From NCBI GenBank assembly GCA_029783825.1, contig JAREIK010008119.1:19147-83146 (forward strand): a stretch of DNA of 64,000 nucleotides. The letters are read 5' to 3'. This DNA comes from Sapria himalayana. Its lineage: Eukaryota; Streptophyta; Magnoliopsida; Malpighiales; Rafflesiaceae. A model generated the notes under the pieces. The model had not been told where the DNA came from. It saw only the letters and a list, made by a program, of their open reading frames with translations, and made no database searches. Shown here one piece after another: positions 23,116 to 34,192 of this stretch. Positions within the stretch are counted from its first letter, which is position 1, and each line of letters opens with the position of its first letter. The position numbers and the translations under genes are program-made.

Positions 23116-26100
23116 ATACCTATTCTGGAACATTAAGGGAATACCCAATTCCCCATCCTTAAATAGATTAAATAAAATTATAAAATTTTATAATATAGAG
23201 GTGAAGAAAGAATTATTAAAGAGACTAGAATATGGGTCATGTGGAAAAACTTCATGGATATTACTAACGTTGAAGAATAATATCAAATTATTAATCTTAG
23301 TCTAAATAGAGGTGAAGAAGGAATTATTCCAGTAGTTTATTCTAATAAATCTAAAAAAAGGAACTATGGAAAATCATGGAGGATATTTCAAACAAAAAAA
23401 CTCCATGGATAATAGGAGGTGATTATAATACGATCAGAAATGCTTCAAAGAAAAAGGCTGCAAGCCAATTAATATACAAGTTAGTGAACACTTTAATGAA
23501 GCAATATCTATTTGTAATCTATTGGAGGTTACCTTTTTAGGTTCAAACTACACCTGGACTAATAAACACAAATAGAAATGAGCTATCTGGTCTAGACTGG
23601 ATAGAATTTTTTTTAATACCAAATTGATAGATTCTTTTGGAAACATAGGAGTCAAACACTTGAACAGAATATGTTCACACCATAATCCACTCTTTATCAA
23701 CCTTCAAAAGATAGAACCAAAAAAAATATTCTTCAATTTCCAGAATATTTGGTGCCTTCATGAGGACTTCAAAGACATTGTGAAAGAGTCTTGATCCCAA
23801 CCAGTAAAAGGAAATCCGAACCAGATTCTCATGATATAAACTAGATAGATTGAGATCATATCTAATAAACTGGAACACAGAAAAAGTTTGTAATATTAAT
23901 AAGAGCCTCATAGAAATAGAACAAAAATTGACAAATTAGAAGAGGCATATGATAGGGATCAGAGTATGAGAAATCTTTGAGTTCTTAATAAAGCACAAGG
24001 TGAACTCAAACTAAAATTACACATGGAAAAGATTTTCTAGAAACAAAGAGCGAAAGTAAAATAGTTAAAAGATGGAAACCAAAACACTAAATTTTTTTAG
24101 CTAGCTTCAAAAATTAAGAATCAAAAACATAAGATTAAAGGAATAAAAAATGAAGGAATATGGTTAGAAAATAAATAGAAATTAAAGATTATCTAGAAGG
24201 TATATATAAAACACTATTATGCGAATAATATAAACTTAAATGATAAATAATCTTGCAAAACATAAATAACTGAATTAATGATAAAGATAATAAGAACATA
24301 GTGGAATTCTCGGAAGAGGAAGAAATCAAAATATTATCTATAGCATGGAAAAAGATAGTGCAACTAGTCCAGATGGTTGGAATACATGTTTTTTCAAGCT
24401 TTCTATGATATAATTAAGGAAGATATTATTCAGGTCATTCATTTGTTCTTTTGTGGTGCAAATTTAATAAAAAGTGGGCACTAACTCATTTAGTCCTTAT
24501 TCCTAAAAAGAAAACCCCCCAAGGGAAAGGATTACTTACCTATTAGTTTATGCAATTCGATTTATAAAATCTTAGCAAAATTGTTGCAAAATAGAGTAGG
24601 ACTTATACTTCCCAAATTATTTTAAATGAACAATTAGGTTTTATGAAAAATAGATTACATGGAGAATATACACCTAGGTAAAGAACTCATGAAAGAGTCA
24701 TCCTCCAAAGCTAGAGGTTATAATGTTATATTCAAACTAGACCTATAGAAAGCCTTTGATAAAGTATACTAGCAGGTTTATGCTTTACCATGAGGAAAAT
24801 GGGGATTTCAAAAGCATGGAGAGATTTAATCTTTAGATGTATATCTAGCACTTGGTTCAAGATTATCAAAAATGGGGAGAAAGGAAAAGATTTTAAGCCT
24901 ACTCGAGGTTCAAGACAAGGAGACCCCTTGTCTCCTTCACTCTTTAATATATATCTTGAATTATTTATAGCTTATTTGAAAATCAAATGAGTAAAGAAGA
25001 CATATCCCTTACAGGCAATACAAAGAATCTCCACAAATAAGTTGTCAAGCATATGCATATGACATCATATTATTCACCAATAATAATAATAAATCCATAA
25101 GGGAATTATGAAAATTTTCCAAAACAATAGAAGAAGAAATGGGCTTAATGCTAAATAGAAATAAATGTCAATTTAAAATATCAAAGAAAGCACATGCCAA
25201 CATAATTTATAGGCTTAAAAAAAATATAGGATTCTCTCAAGGAAAAGGAGCAATCTTGTATCTGGTTGCCCAATATGAAAGTAGAATTAATTAGAACACC
25301 TAGACTTCTTATTGTACAAGCTTAGACACATGATAGTGGCTGGAAGGTAGATTCACTAAACATGAGTGGGAGAGTTATCCTCATCACACATGTACTTCAA
25401 AGGTTATTAATCCACAATTTAATGATTATGCAAAAACCTAAATTTTTTTAAAAAAAATAGAAAAAGAACTATCTAATTTCCTTTGGGGAATGAAGAATAA
25501 CAAGTTAAAAGTTCACTATATTAAAAGGAGACTTATGCTTTCCAAAAGAAGAAGTGAGCCTAGGCTTCACTAGATTAGAAGACATTGCGAAAGCATGGGC
25601 CTGCAAGAGATGGTAGAGGATAAGAAAACAAAAATATCTTGGCACTATATATGAGAGCTAAATATTTAGTTAATAATGACACTAAAGGATAAGAAAGATA
25701 AAAATGAATCTCAAATATGGAAACAAACACTAAAACAAAAAGAAGTGGTAGATAATCATTCTGTCTTAACCATGCATGGCTGGAAATGGAAATTAAATGA
25801 GGAAAGGTTTATTCTGCTTAAAATCAGCCAAGAACTTAGTTAGGAATAAAAAACCTCCACGGGAAGTAATCGAGTGGTGCTGGAACAATAATAATTCACT
25901 TAAAACTTGTTTATTTTTATGGAAAACCCTATCTAACATTATCCCATTAGATACATGCACACAAAGAAAAGGCATAAACCTAGCTTCTAGATGTGAATGT
26001 TGCAGAATAAATATAGAATCCTCGGATCATTTATCTTCACAAGGAAAATTAGGCTTAAAGATATGGGAAAAATTTGGAATAAATATGAGTTAGAAAAATA

Positions 26101-26914
26101 AAAATCAAACCCTTAAAAATAGAATTCAGAGATGGCTGAAGGTGCCTAAAACCAAATCTTCCCAAAAATGTCTCCAAAACACCATCCCACCATTGATACT
26201 TTGGTGCATATAGAAAGCCAGAAACAAAAGTTGTTATGAGGGTATAGAAATGAAAGCAGAAGATATAGAGAGGGATATTAAAAAAAATAATTATTATCTC
26301 AGAAGCTTACCAGCTAAAGAACCATATAGTAGAAAATAAAGAATATATTATTAGATGGCACTTAAATTACAAAAAAAAATTAAACCTTTGAAGTTTATGA
26401 GCATACACTAAAAAAACCATTAATGGGCTACCTGACTCTTAATACAAATGGTAGTTTTAAAAGAGAAACGATAATAGCTGGAGGTGGAGGAATTCCGAGA
26501 GATTCCAAAGGTAAGGTGATATGGATATACACTAAGAAATTGATAGCAAATACACCTCATCAATCAGAAATCCTTCCTCTCCTGAAAGGTCTAAAAATAT
26601 GTAAAACCAAAATATAAAAAATTTTAAAATTGAAATCAACTCATTTACATTAGTAGGAATAATTTAAGGCCATAGATCATTATGAAAATATATAAATGAT
26701 ATAAAGGATATTAATCAACTAGTGCTAGAATTAAACTATAGTGTAGAGCATATTTATAGAGAATGCAATCAAGTTGTCGATAAGTTAGCTAAAGATGGAG
26801 AAAAATTAGGAAACCAAGGCTTTGAAGCCCAAAATGCCGCATAAATATAGAGGCATCTTTAAACTAGATGAGATAGTATACCCTATACATAGGAAAGTTA
26901 AAGTTAATAGTTAA
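23108..26914 (+). pseudogene. LINE B ORF2 (endonuclease-reverse transcriptase-RNase H), broken
   Basis: Recognisable segments in order: endonuclease start (YLFWNIKGIPNSPSLNR), GGDYN (usually GGDFN), a TWTN/IWSRLDRI segment, CSHH where others have CSDH, polymerase blocks (YKILAKLLQNR, SRQGDPLSPSLFNIYLELF), an active-site segment reading AYAYD instead of AYADD, YKLRHMI, the zinc region (LASRCECCRINIESSDHL) and RNase H (LNTNGSFKRET, HQSEILPLLKGL, ECNQVVDKLAKDG). Stops and frameshifts occur throughout, including TAG codons replacing Gln and Trp. RNase H has Asn in place of the first catalytic Asp, and part of the GDFN and YADD motifs is lost, so even the domains would be inactive. Confidence 0.85.
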
Positions 26915-28063
26915 TGGTCGGTATGAATGGAAATTCAGTTTCATAGGTTTTACAACCAAACACATAAAAGCCATGAGGCTTACATGTATAAGCTCTAAGT
27001 AAGAAGCATAACCATGATTTTTCTGTGTTACTATATATGTTCTATATAGTACTACTTCAGCATCAAAGAAATTCCTCGGCTTAGAAAAGGGAAACTGTAT
27101 AGCTATAAGTTTACAGGGAGATAGAGAAAAGGCATGCCAAGGCAAGAAAAGATAAGCCCACTTGTAGAAAACATCAAGAATATATAGAAGGTTGTATTCA
27201 GTTTTTTAGTAGGTTGAGAAACAGGATAATTACGCTCTACAATGCTCAGAAAAGAATTTCAGAAAAATTAAGGGAGCAAGCACAACATCTTAGAAGAAAA
27301 CTCCAACAAATTATCTCACAGAAGGAAAGCTGTAATAGGACTACATATTTTTGTGTAGTTGGGAAAGTGTGTTTGAAGAAGAAGGTGGATGAAGACAAGG
27401 ATAGTAAGTAACATAAATGTATCCAGGAAGAAAGTAGCAAGAGAAAATGGGAATAGGGCGGTGTGTTATGGTAACATATAGAATGAAGTTAAGCTAAATA
27501 TTGGGAGATGAATGATCCGGCCTTTTAATGCAAGTGTTTGTTTGGGCTGCTTGGTAGCGTTTGCTATTTGTGTTGGTAGATACTAGAAGAGAAAGAAATT
27601 TAAAAAGAAAGAGCATCCACACATTGTGCTATTATAAGAATGATGGTTGTAAAAATCTTATTCAAAGAAAGAAAGTATGGAGTCTGAAGTAGTGAACAAG
27701 CTATCACTTTTTGAGGCTACAAAGAAGAAGTAAGGAGCAGAAAATAGAGAAGTCAAGTGTAATCAAAAGATAGGGCACTTGGTGGAACATTAAACAGAAG
27801 TAATATGGCGTGCAACATCAAAACTATGCTATTTAGAAAAAATGTACATTACTACTTAAAGAATACTTCTGCCAAAAATCTAAAGTTAACCGCAAAAGCT
27901 GACATTTGGGATCATTTTAGAAAAATATTATTTAAAATTTTCGATAATCTCTTTTTATTTGGGATCAAGTGGATGTAAAAGGGTGAAGGGTAGTATATAG
28001 TTGTAACAATGATATTCCTCAACAAAAGAAAGGGCTAAAATTAATAAACAAATAGTTAAAAAA
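26915..28063 (+). other. LINE B 3' UTR and conserved 3' terminus
   Basis: About 1.1 kb of non-coding sequence with no recognisable gene. The last ~95 bases (from about 27970) carry the family 3' terminus: GTAAAAGGGTGAAGGGTAG, GATATTCCTC, AAAGAAAGGGC, TTAATAAAC and an A-rich tail that passes into AAGAAGAATAAG satellite at about 28063. Mutations have weakened the CCTC/GAGG pairing found in other copies. Confidence 0.7.
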
Positions 28064-31000
28064 GAAGAATAAGAAGAAAAGAAAAATAAGAAAAATAAAA
28101 AGATTAAAAAGAATAAGAGAATAAAAAAAAATAGAAGAATAAGATATAAGAAAAATAGAAAATAAGAAGAATAAGAAGAATAAAAATGATAAAAAAAATA
28201 AGAAGAATACGAGAATAAAAGAAAAAGAAGAATAAGAGAATAAGAGAATAAGAAGAAAAAGAAGAAAAAGAAGAAAAAGATGAAAATGAAGAATAAGAAG
28301 AATACGAGGAATAAGAAGAAAAAGAAGAATATGAAGAATAAAAAATAAGGCATATAAGAAAAATAAGAAGAATAAGAAAAATAAGAAGAAAAAGAAGAAA
28401 AAGAAGAAAAAGAAGAGAAGAAGAAAAAAAAAAAGAAAAAGAAAAAAAGAAAAAAAAGAAAAAGAATAAAAATAATAAAAAGAAGAAAAAAAGAATATGA
28501 AGAATAAGAAGAATATAAAGAATAAGAACATATGAAGAATAAGAAGAATAAGAAGAATATGAAGAATAGGAAGAATAAGAAGATAAGAAGAATAAGAAGA
28601 AAAAGATGAATAGAAGAATAAGAAGAATAAAAAGAAAAAGAGGAATAATAAAAGAAAAAGAAGAATAAGAAGAAAAGAAGAAAAAGAAGAATAGAAGAAA
28701 AAGAAGAAAAAGATAATAAGAATAATAAAATTAAAAGAATAATAAGAATAATAAGAAGAATTAGAAGAATTAGAAGAATAAGAAGAATAATAAGAAAAAG
28801 AAGAAAGAGAAAAAAGAGATAAGAATAATAAAAATAATAAGAATAATAAGAAAATAAGAATAAGAAGAACAAGAAGAATAAGAAAATTAAATGATTTAGA
28901 AAATAAAAATAATATAAAGAATATGAAGTATATGAACAATAATTAAAAGTAGAACAATAAAAAAATGAAGAATAGAAGAATAATAAGTATAAGAAGAATA
29001 ATAAAAATAAGATGAATAAGAAGAATATAAAAAAACAAGATAATATTTATAAGACGAACAGAAGAATAAGAATAATAAAGAATAAAAGAATAAAAGCAAT
29101 ATTAAGAATAAGAAGAATAAAAAAAAATAAAAAGTAGAATAAAAAGATAAGAAGAATAAGAATAATTAGAAGAATTAGAAAAATAAGTAAGATAAGATAA
29201 CAAAGATGAATAAAAATAAATAGAAGAATATAAAAATAAGAATAATAGAAGAATAAGAAGAATTAGAATAAAAAGAAGAATAAAAAGAATAAAAGAATAA
29301 GAAGTATAAGAAATAAGAATAATAAGAAAATATAAGAATAGAAGAATATGAAGAATAATATAAATAAGAAAAATAACATAAATAATAAGAAAACAAGAAT
29401 AAGAAGAATAAGTATTAGAAAATTAGAAGAAAAATAAGATAAAGAAGAAAAAGAAGAATAAAAAAATAAGAACAATAAGAAGAAATAAGAAAAAAAACAA
29501 GAGTATGCTAACTAAGAAGAAAAAGATGGATTAGTATAATAAGAATTATTAAATAAAAAGAAGAATTATAAGAATAAGTAATATAAGAAGAATAAAATGA
29601 AATAAAAAAAAAAAGAATATGAAAAACATAAACAATATGAATAAAGAATAATATGAAGAGTATGAAGAATAAGAAAAAAATAAGAAGATTAAGCAGAATA
29701 ATTTGAATAAGAATATACGACAAATAAAAAAATAGTAGAGAAAATATAAGAAGTATAAGAAAAATAAAAGAATAAAAAGAATAAGAAGAATAAGAAGAAT
29801 AAGAAAGAAGAATAAAAAATTAAGATTAAGAAGAATAAGAAGATAAGAACAATATGAAGAATATAAATAATATAAATAATTAGAAGATTTAGAATAATAA
29901 AAAGAATAAGAAGAATAAGAAGATTAATAAGAATAAAAAGAAAAGAAGAATAGGAGGAATATGAAGAATAAAAGATTAGAAGAATAAGAAGACTAAAAAA
30001 ATAGAAGAATAAAATGAATAAGAGAATAATAAGAATAAGAAGAACATAAAGAATAAGAAAAATAAGAATAATAAGAAGAATAGAAGAATAAGAAGAATTA
30101 GAAGAATAAAAAGAAATATAAGAATAAAAGAAAAAAAAACAAAAAATGACTAAGAAGAATAGAAGAATTAGAATAATAAGAAGAATAAGAAGAATTATAG
30201 GAATAAGAAAATAAGAATAATAAGAAAAATAAGAAGAAAAAGAAGATAAGAAGATTAAGAAAGTTAAAAGAATAATAAGAATAAGAAGATAAAAAAGAAT
30301 ATGAAGGAGTCAGAAGAATAAGAATAATAGTAAATATAAGAATAAAAGTAATAATAAAAATAAAGAAGAATAGGAAGAATAATAAGAATAAGAAAAATAA
30401 AAAGAATTAAAATAAAAATATGAATAAGAAGACTAACAATAATAAGGAAAATTAGAAAATTAGAATAATAATAAAAATAAGAAGATAAAAATAATATGAA
30501 ATTAACTGAATATGAAGAATTATAAAAATAAAAAGATAAGAAAAATAAGAAGAATAAAAAGAATAAAAAGTATAATAAGAATTAGAAAATAAGATGAATA
30601 AGAAAATAAAAAGATTAAGAAGAAAAAGATGAGTATGATGACTAAGAAGAATAAGAAGAATTATATAAGAAGAAATATAATAATAAGAATAAAAAGAAGT
30701 ATGTGGAAAGTTAAGAAGAATAGATGAATTAAAAAAATATAAGAAAAATAAGAATAAGAATAAGAAGAATGAATAATAATAATATAAATAATATGAAGAA
30801 TATGAAGAATAAAATATTAAGAAGAATAAGAGAATAAAAAAAATAGAAAAATAAAAGAATAAGAAGAATAAGAAAAATAGATGAATTAGAATAATAAAAG
30901 AATAAAGAAGAATAAGATGAATAAGAGAATAGCTAAATAATATGAATAAGAAGACTTAGAAGCATAAAAACATAAGAATAATAAGAAATAAAAAGAATAA

Positions 31001-31338
31001 TAAGAATAAAAGAATATGAAGAATAAAAGAATGACAATAATAAGAAGAATAGAAAGAATATGAAGAATATAAGTATATTAAGAATAATTAGAATAAGTAG
31101 TACAAGAAAGAATAATAATAAAAAGAAATTAAGAAAAATTTAAAGAATAAAAATAATTAAGAAGAATTAGAAAATATTTAGATAATAAAACTAAAATTAA
31201 TAAAATAATAAGAAGAATATAAAAAATAAGAAGAATAAAAGAATAGAAGAATAAGAAAATAGAAGAATAAGAAAAATAAAAAGATTTAAGATAAAAAAAA
31301 ATAAAAGATTAAAAGAATAAGATGAATAAAAATAAGAA
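28064..31338 (+). repeat. AG-rich satellite block 4, on the 3' side of LINE B
   Basis: A 3.3-kb degenerate (GAATAAGAA)n array, the largest in the window. It starts at the LINE B tail and ends at the truncated 5' edge of LINE C1. The first ~900 bases are rich in AAGAAAAAG variants and leave two overlapping minus-strand frames of about 305 codons. Their Phe/Leu/Ser/Tyr-only make-up shows that they are repeat artefacts. A variant with ATGACTAAGAAGAAT recurs near 30150 and 30640. Confidence 0.92.
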
Positions 31339-32749
31339 ATAAGAATATGTGGTGTCTTGAAAGAATAAGATATGTTCAAATTAATTAATAAGCCACTTCT
31401 TATTAATTTTAGAAATATAAGAATATGTGGTGGCTGCATTAGACTTCCATACACATGAAAGAGTCTTTTTTCGCTACCAGTAAATGGTAGCAAAAACCAG
31501 ATGTTCATGGCAAATCTTAATAGATTAAGGAAATGTCTATTAAAGTTGAACAAGAATAAGTTTGGCAATATAAATAAATATCTCATAGAAATTGAACAAA
31601 AAATCATGAATTAGAAGAGTCATATGAGAAAGATCAGAGTACATACAATCTCTGTGCTCTTAATAAAGCACAAAGTTAACTTAAACTAAAATTACACATG
31701 GAAGAAATTTTCTGGAAACAAAGAGCAAAAGTAAAATGGCTAAAAGAATGAGACCTAAATACTAAATTCTTTCAGATGGCATCAAAATAAAGAATAAAAA
31801 ACATAAAATTATAGGAATAAAAAATTTTAAAGGAATATGGCTAGAAAACAAAAAAGAAATTAAAGACTTACTAGAAGATATATATAAAAACTATTATGTG
31901 ATGAAAGCGTAATTAAAGAAAAAAAGGTGGGCGCTAAACCATAATGTTCTTATTCCTAAAAGAAAACCCCCCTAGGAGGAGAAGATTATCGACCCATTAG
32001 TTTATGTAATTCAATTTATAAGATTCTAGTGAAACTTCTGCAAAATAGAGTAGGACTTGTTCTTCCCAAAATCATATCAAATTAACAATCAGGTTTTATG
32101 AAAAATATACTAATTATCAAAAACATATGCCTAACTAAGGAACTTATGAAAGGCTTACCATACAAAACTAGAATTCATAATGTTATATTTAAACTAGACT
32201 ATCGAAAGTCTTTGATAAAGTAGACTGGAAATTCTAATGGTTTACCATGAGGCAAATGGGTTTTACAGAAGCATGGATATATCTAATTTATAGATGTATT
32301 TCAATCACGTGGTTTAAGATTATCATAAATGCTAATAAAGAAAAGAGTTTAAACCTACTCGAGGGTTACGACAAGAAGATCCATTACCTCTAGCACTCTT
32401 TAACATATATGTGGACTTATTTATAGTATATCTAAAATGCAAAACGTGTAGAAAAATATCTTTCCTTTTAGGCAACATATAGACTCTCCACAGATAAGTT
32501 GTCTGGTATATGCAGATGACATTATATTATTCACAAATAGGAATAAGAAATCAATAAAGAACATAAAAATCTTTCAAATGATGGAAGAACAAATGAGCTT
32601 AAAGTTAAACATAATAAAATGTCAACTCAAAATTTCAAAGAATGCACCTCTAAGTCACATTCACAAAATAAAAGAAAAATAGGATTCTTTTATGAGAAAT
32701 GAGTTTTCTTGTATCTTGGTTGTCCATTATACGAAGGTATTTTTAAATC
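31339..32749 (+). pseudogene. LINE C1, part 1 of 3 (5'-truncated ORF2, B-like)
   Basis: The copy begins inside ORF2 just after the endonuclease (compare NIWCLHEDF of B with NIWWLH here) and runs through the reverse transcriptase: KAQ..LKLHMEEIFWKQRAKVKWLKE, FLMYVDLFI-like blocks, LVYADDIILFTN, then YLGCPLYEGIFKS, where LINE C2 interrupts. The resumption at 39211 starts with the same sense (GRFKSEHLDFLLDK). There are many stops and small indels. The subfamily is that of LINE B. Its left junction with satellite carries an ~80-bp partial duplication of AAGAATATGTGGTG. Confidence 0.85.
32734..32749 (+). repeat. Target-site duplication of C2, left copy
   Basis: AAGGTATTTTTAAATC (32734-32749) pairs with AAGGTAGGTTTAAATC at 39211-39226 (14 of 16 identical). 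Both encode the same piece of the host LINE C1 ORF2, so the target was duplicated when C2 inserted. Confidence 0.75.
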
Positions 32750-32788
32750 ACCTGACTCTTCTCTTCTCCTTCAGGCCCCGCAACTTTC

Positions 32789-32822
32789 TAGAGAGAGAAA
32801 CATAATTTCTAGAGAGAGAAAC
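32789..32822 (+). promoter_or_regulatory. Tandem TAGAGAGAGAAAC motif in 5' UTR of LINE C2
   Basis: Two exact copies (32789-32801, 32810-32822) are 21 bases apart, starting about 40 bases inside the TSD-defined 5' end. Position and spacing equal those in A and D, consistent with an internal promoter element. The role is inferred. Confidence 0.45.
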
Positions 32823-32865
32823 TACAATTTTGGTGGAAGAAGAAGCAAAGCCTAAGCTGATTTTA

Positions 32866-34192
32866 ATGGAATTGGATTACTTAGTTGATAAGAAATCCTT
32901 TTCGGATTTTATTAAGAAGACTGTGCCCCTCATAGTGAATTCCTCGCAAAATCACGCAAAAAATATCGAGGAACCCTAGATATTCTTCTTTGTCGAGGAT
33001 GTTCGAAACTTCTCTACAATTCACAAACACACTCTTGTGGGGAAATTCTCGTATGGTAGACCTCGCATTGATGATGTTCGGGACTTCTTGATTCATTGAA
33101 TCTCAGAACATTAATCAAAATAGGGCTTATTGACGATAAACATGTGCTGTTGCAATTGCATTCCGAGGAAGATTTTCATCGTTTATGGTTGAAAGGTGTT
33201 TGGTATATCATGGGATACCCCATGAGAACATTCAAATGGACTCCAGAATTCAACAAGAAGGAGGAATCACCGTTGGCCCCGGTATGGATTCTGTTACCCA
33301 TGCTCCCGATTAACTATTTTGATAAAATTACATTATATCATATTGCGTGTGTGTTGGGTTCTCCTCTTCTTCTTGATGGTACTACTGCTACATTCTCTAG
33401 ACTGAGTGTAGCAAGAATTTGTGTGGAGGTGGATTTACAGAAGACTCTTCCTCATCGCATTTGGATTGGAAACACAGAGGGTGGACGTTTTTGGCAACAG
33501 GTTGTACCAAATACCTCTCTCCATTTTGTTCATGTTGCAGAAAGTTGGGGCATGCTTTAGATGTATGTTTAGTTAATAAAAAAGAACTGAAGATAAACAA
33601 AAGCTAGAAGAAAGAAAAAAGGGCAGTTGCAAGTAGAGGAGAGATGGTTAGATATCAAAGAAAACCTCAAGTAATAACTTCTATCCAAACAGAAAAACAG
33701 AATGAAGAAGATGTAAATTTAAAACTAATTGAATATAAAATGTTGAATAATGAGAAAGATATAGCAGAATCAAACACAGAGGATCTTAAAAGGAAAGAAA
33801 TGATTAAAAAAATTTTAGATTTAAATAGGAGAACCAGAATTCAAATGAAAAACAAGCCACTAAAAAATAAAAGAAGATTCAGAAGATGATTTAGAAATAA
33901 AAAGCTTGACTTCCCTCTATATGGATGGGGGGATAATGAGCAGAAAACCAGAATAAATAATGATGATATTAATATAGAAAAACTTAAGTTTCAACAAAAA
34001 ATGGGGAATAAAGATTGGGCAATTGAAGAATTAAAAATAATGGCTATTCAATTGGATAGGAATTGGAAAGAGGAGAGAAGAGGGGAATTAAGCTCAGTAA
34101 GAAACCCAAGGAAGATGAAAAAACACTTGAATAAAATATATGAAACCAAATACACAACTAGAGCACAAGCTAAATCCATAAAGAATGCATAA
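32866..34192 (+). pseudogene. LINE C2 ORF1 (DUF4283 / CCHC protein), broken
   Basis: It starts MELDYLVDKKSFSDFIKK, aligned with the MEQKD..NKSFASIL start of D and E. A frameshift follows soon. The DUF4283 core is open at 33096-33560 (KHVLLQLHSEEDFHRLWLKG, MGYPMRTFKWTPEF, PVWILLPMLPINYFDKITLY, SRLSVARICVEVDL, HRIWIGNTEGG). The zinc knuckle falls in a second frame near 33520 (FCSCCRKLGHALDVC, a complete CCHC pattern). The charged C-terminal part is in pieces (33644-33889, 34001-34192) and ends TRAQAKSIKNA. The stop overlaps the ORF2 ATG by 8 bases (ATGCATAA). Confidence 0.85.

Larger units (their letters stand above)
21720..28063 (+). mobile_element. LINE B, full-length decayed L1-type retrotransposon
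   Basis: It has the same architecture and length (~6.3 kb) as LINE A but belongs to a separate subfamily with more AT-rich coding sequence, sharing its C-terminal ORF2 ending (KVKVNS) with the split copy C1 (KVKDNS). It is heavily mutated, with many stops. A single TAGAGAGAG motif lies near its 5' end, and the conserved 3' terminus runs directly into satellite. Its zinc region (SRCECC, SSDHLSSQGK) and RNase H segment (LNTNGSFKRE) remain recognisable. Confidence 0.88.

Noticed and set aside
27955..28939. Two overlapping minus-strand frames of about 305 codons in satellite block 4
   Set aside because: Made almost only of Phe, Leu, Ile, Ser and Tyr from a 9-base repeat; no domain, start context or conservation. 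The same holds for all long frames in the satellite blocks, including 1479-1958, 59023-59427 and 60319-60933.
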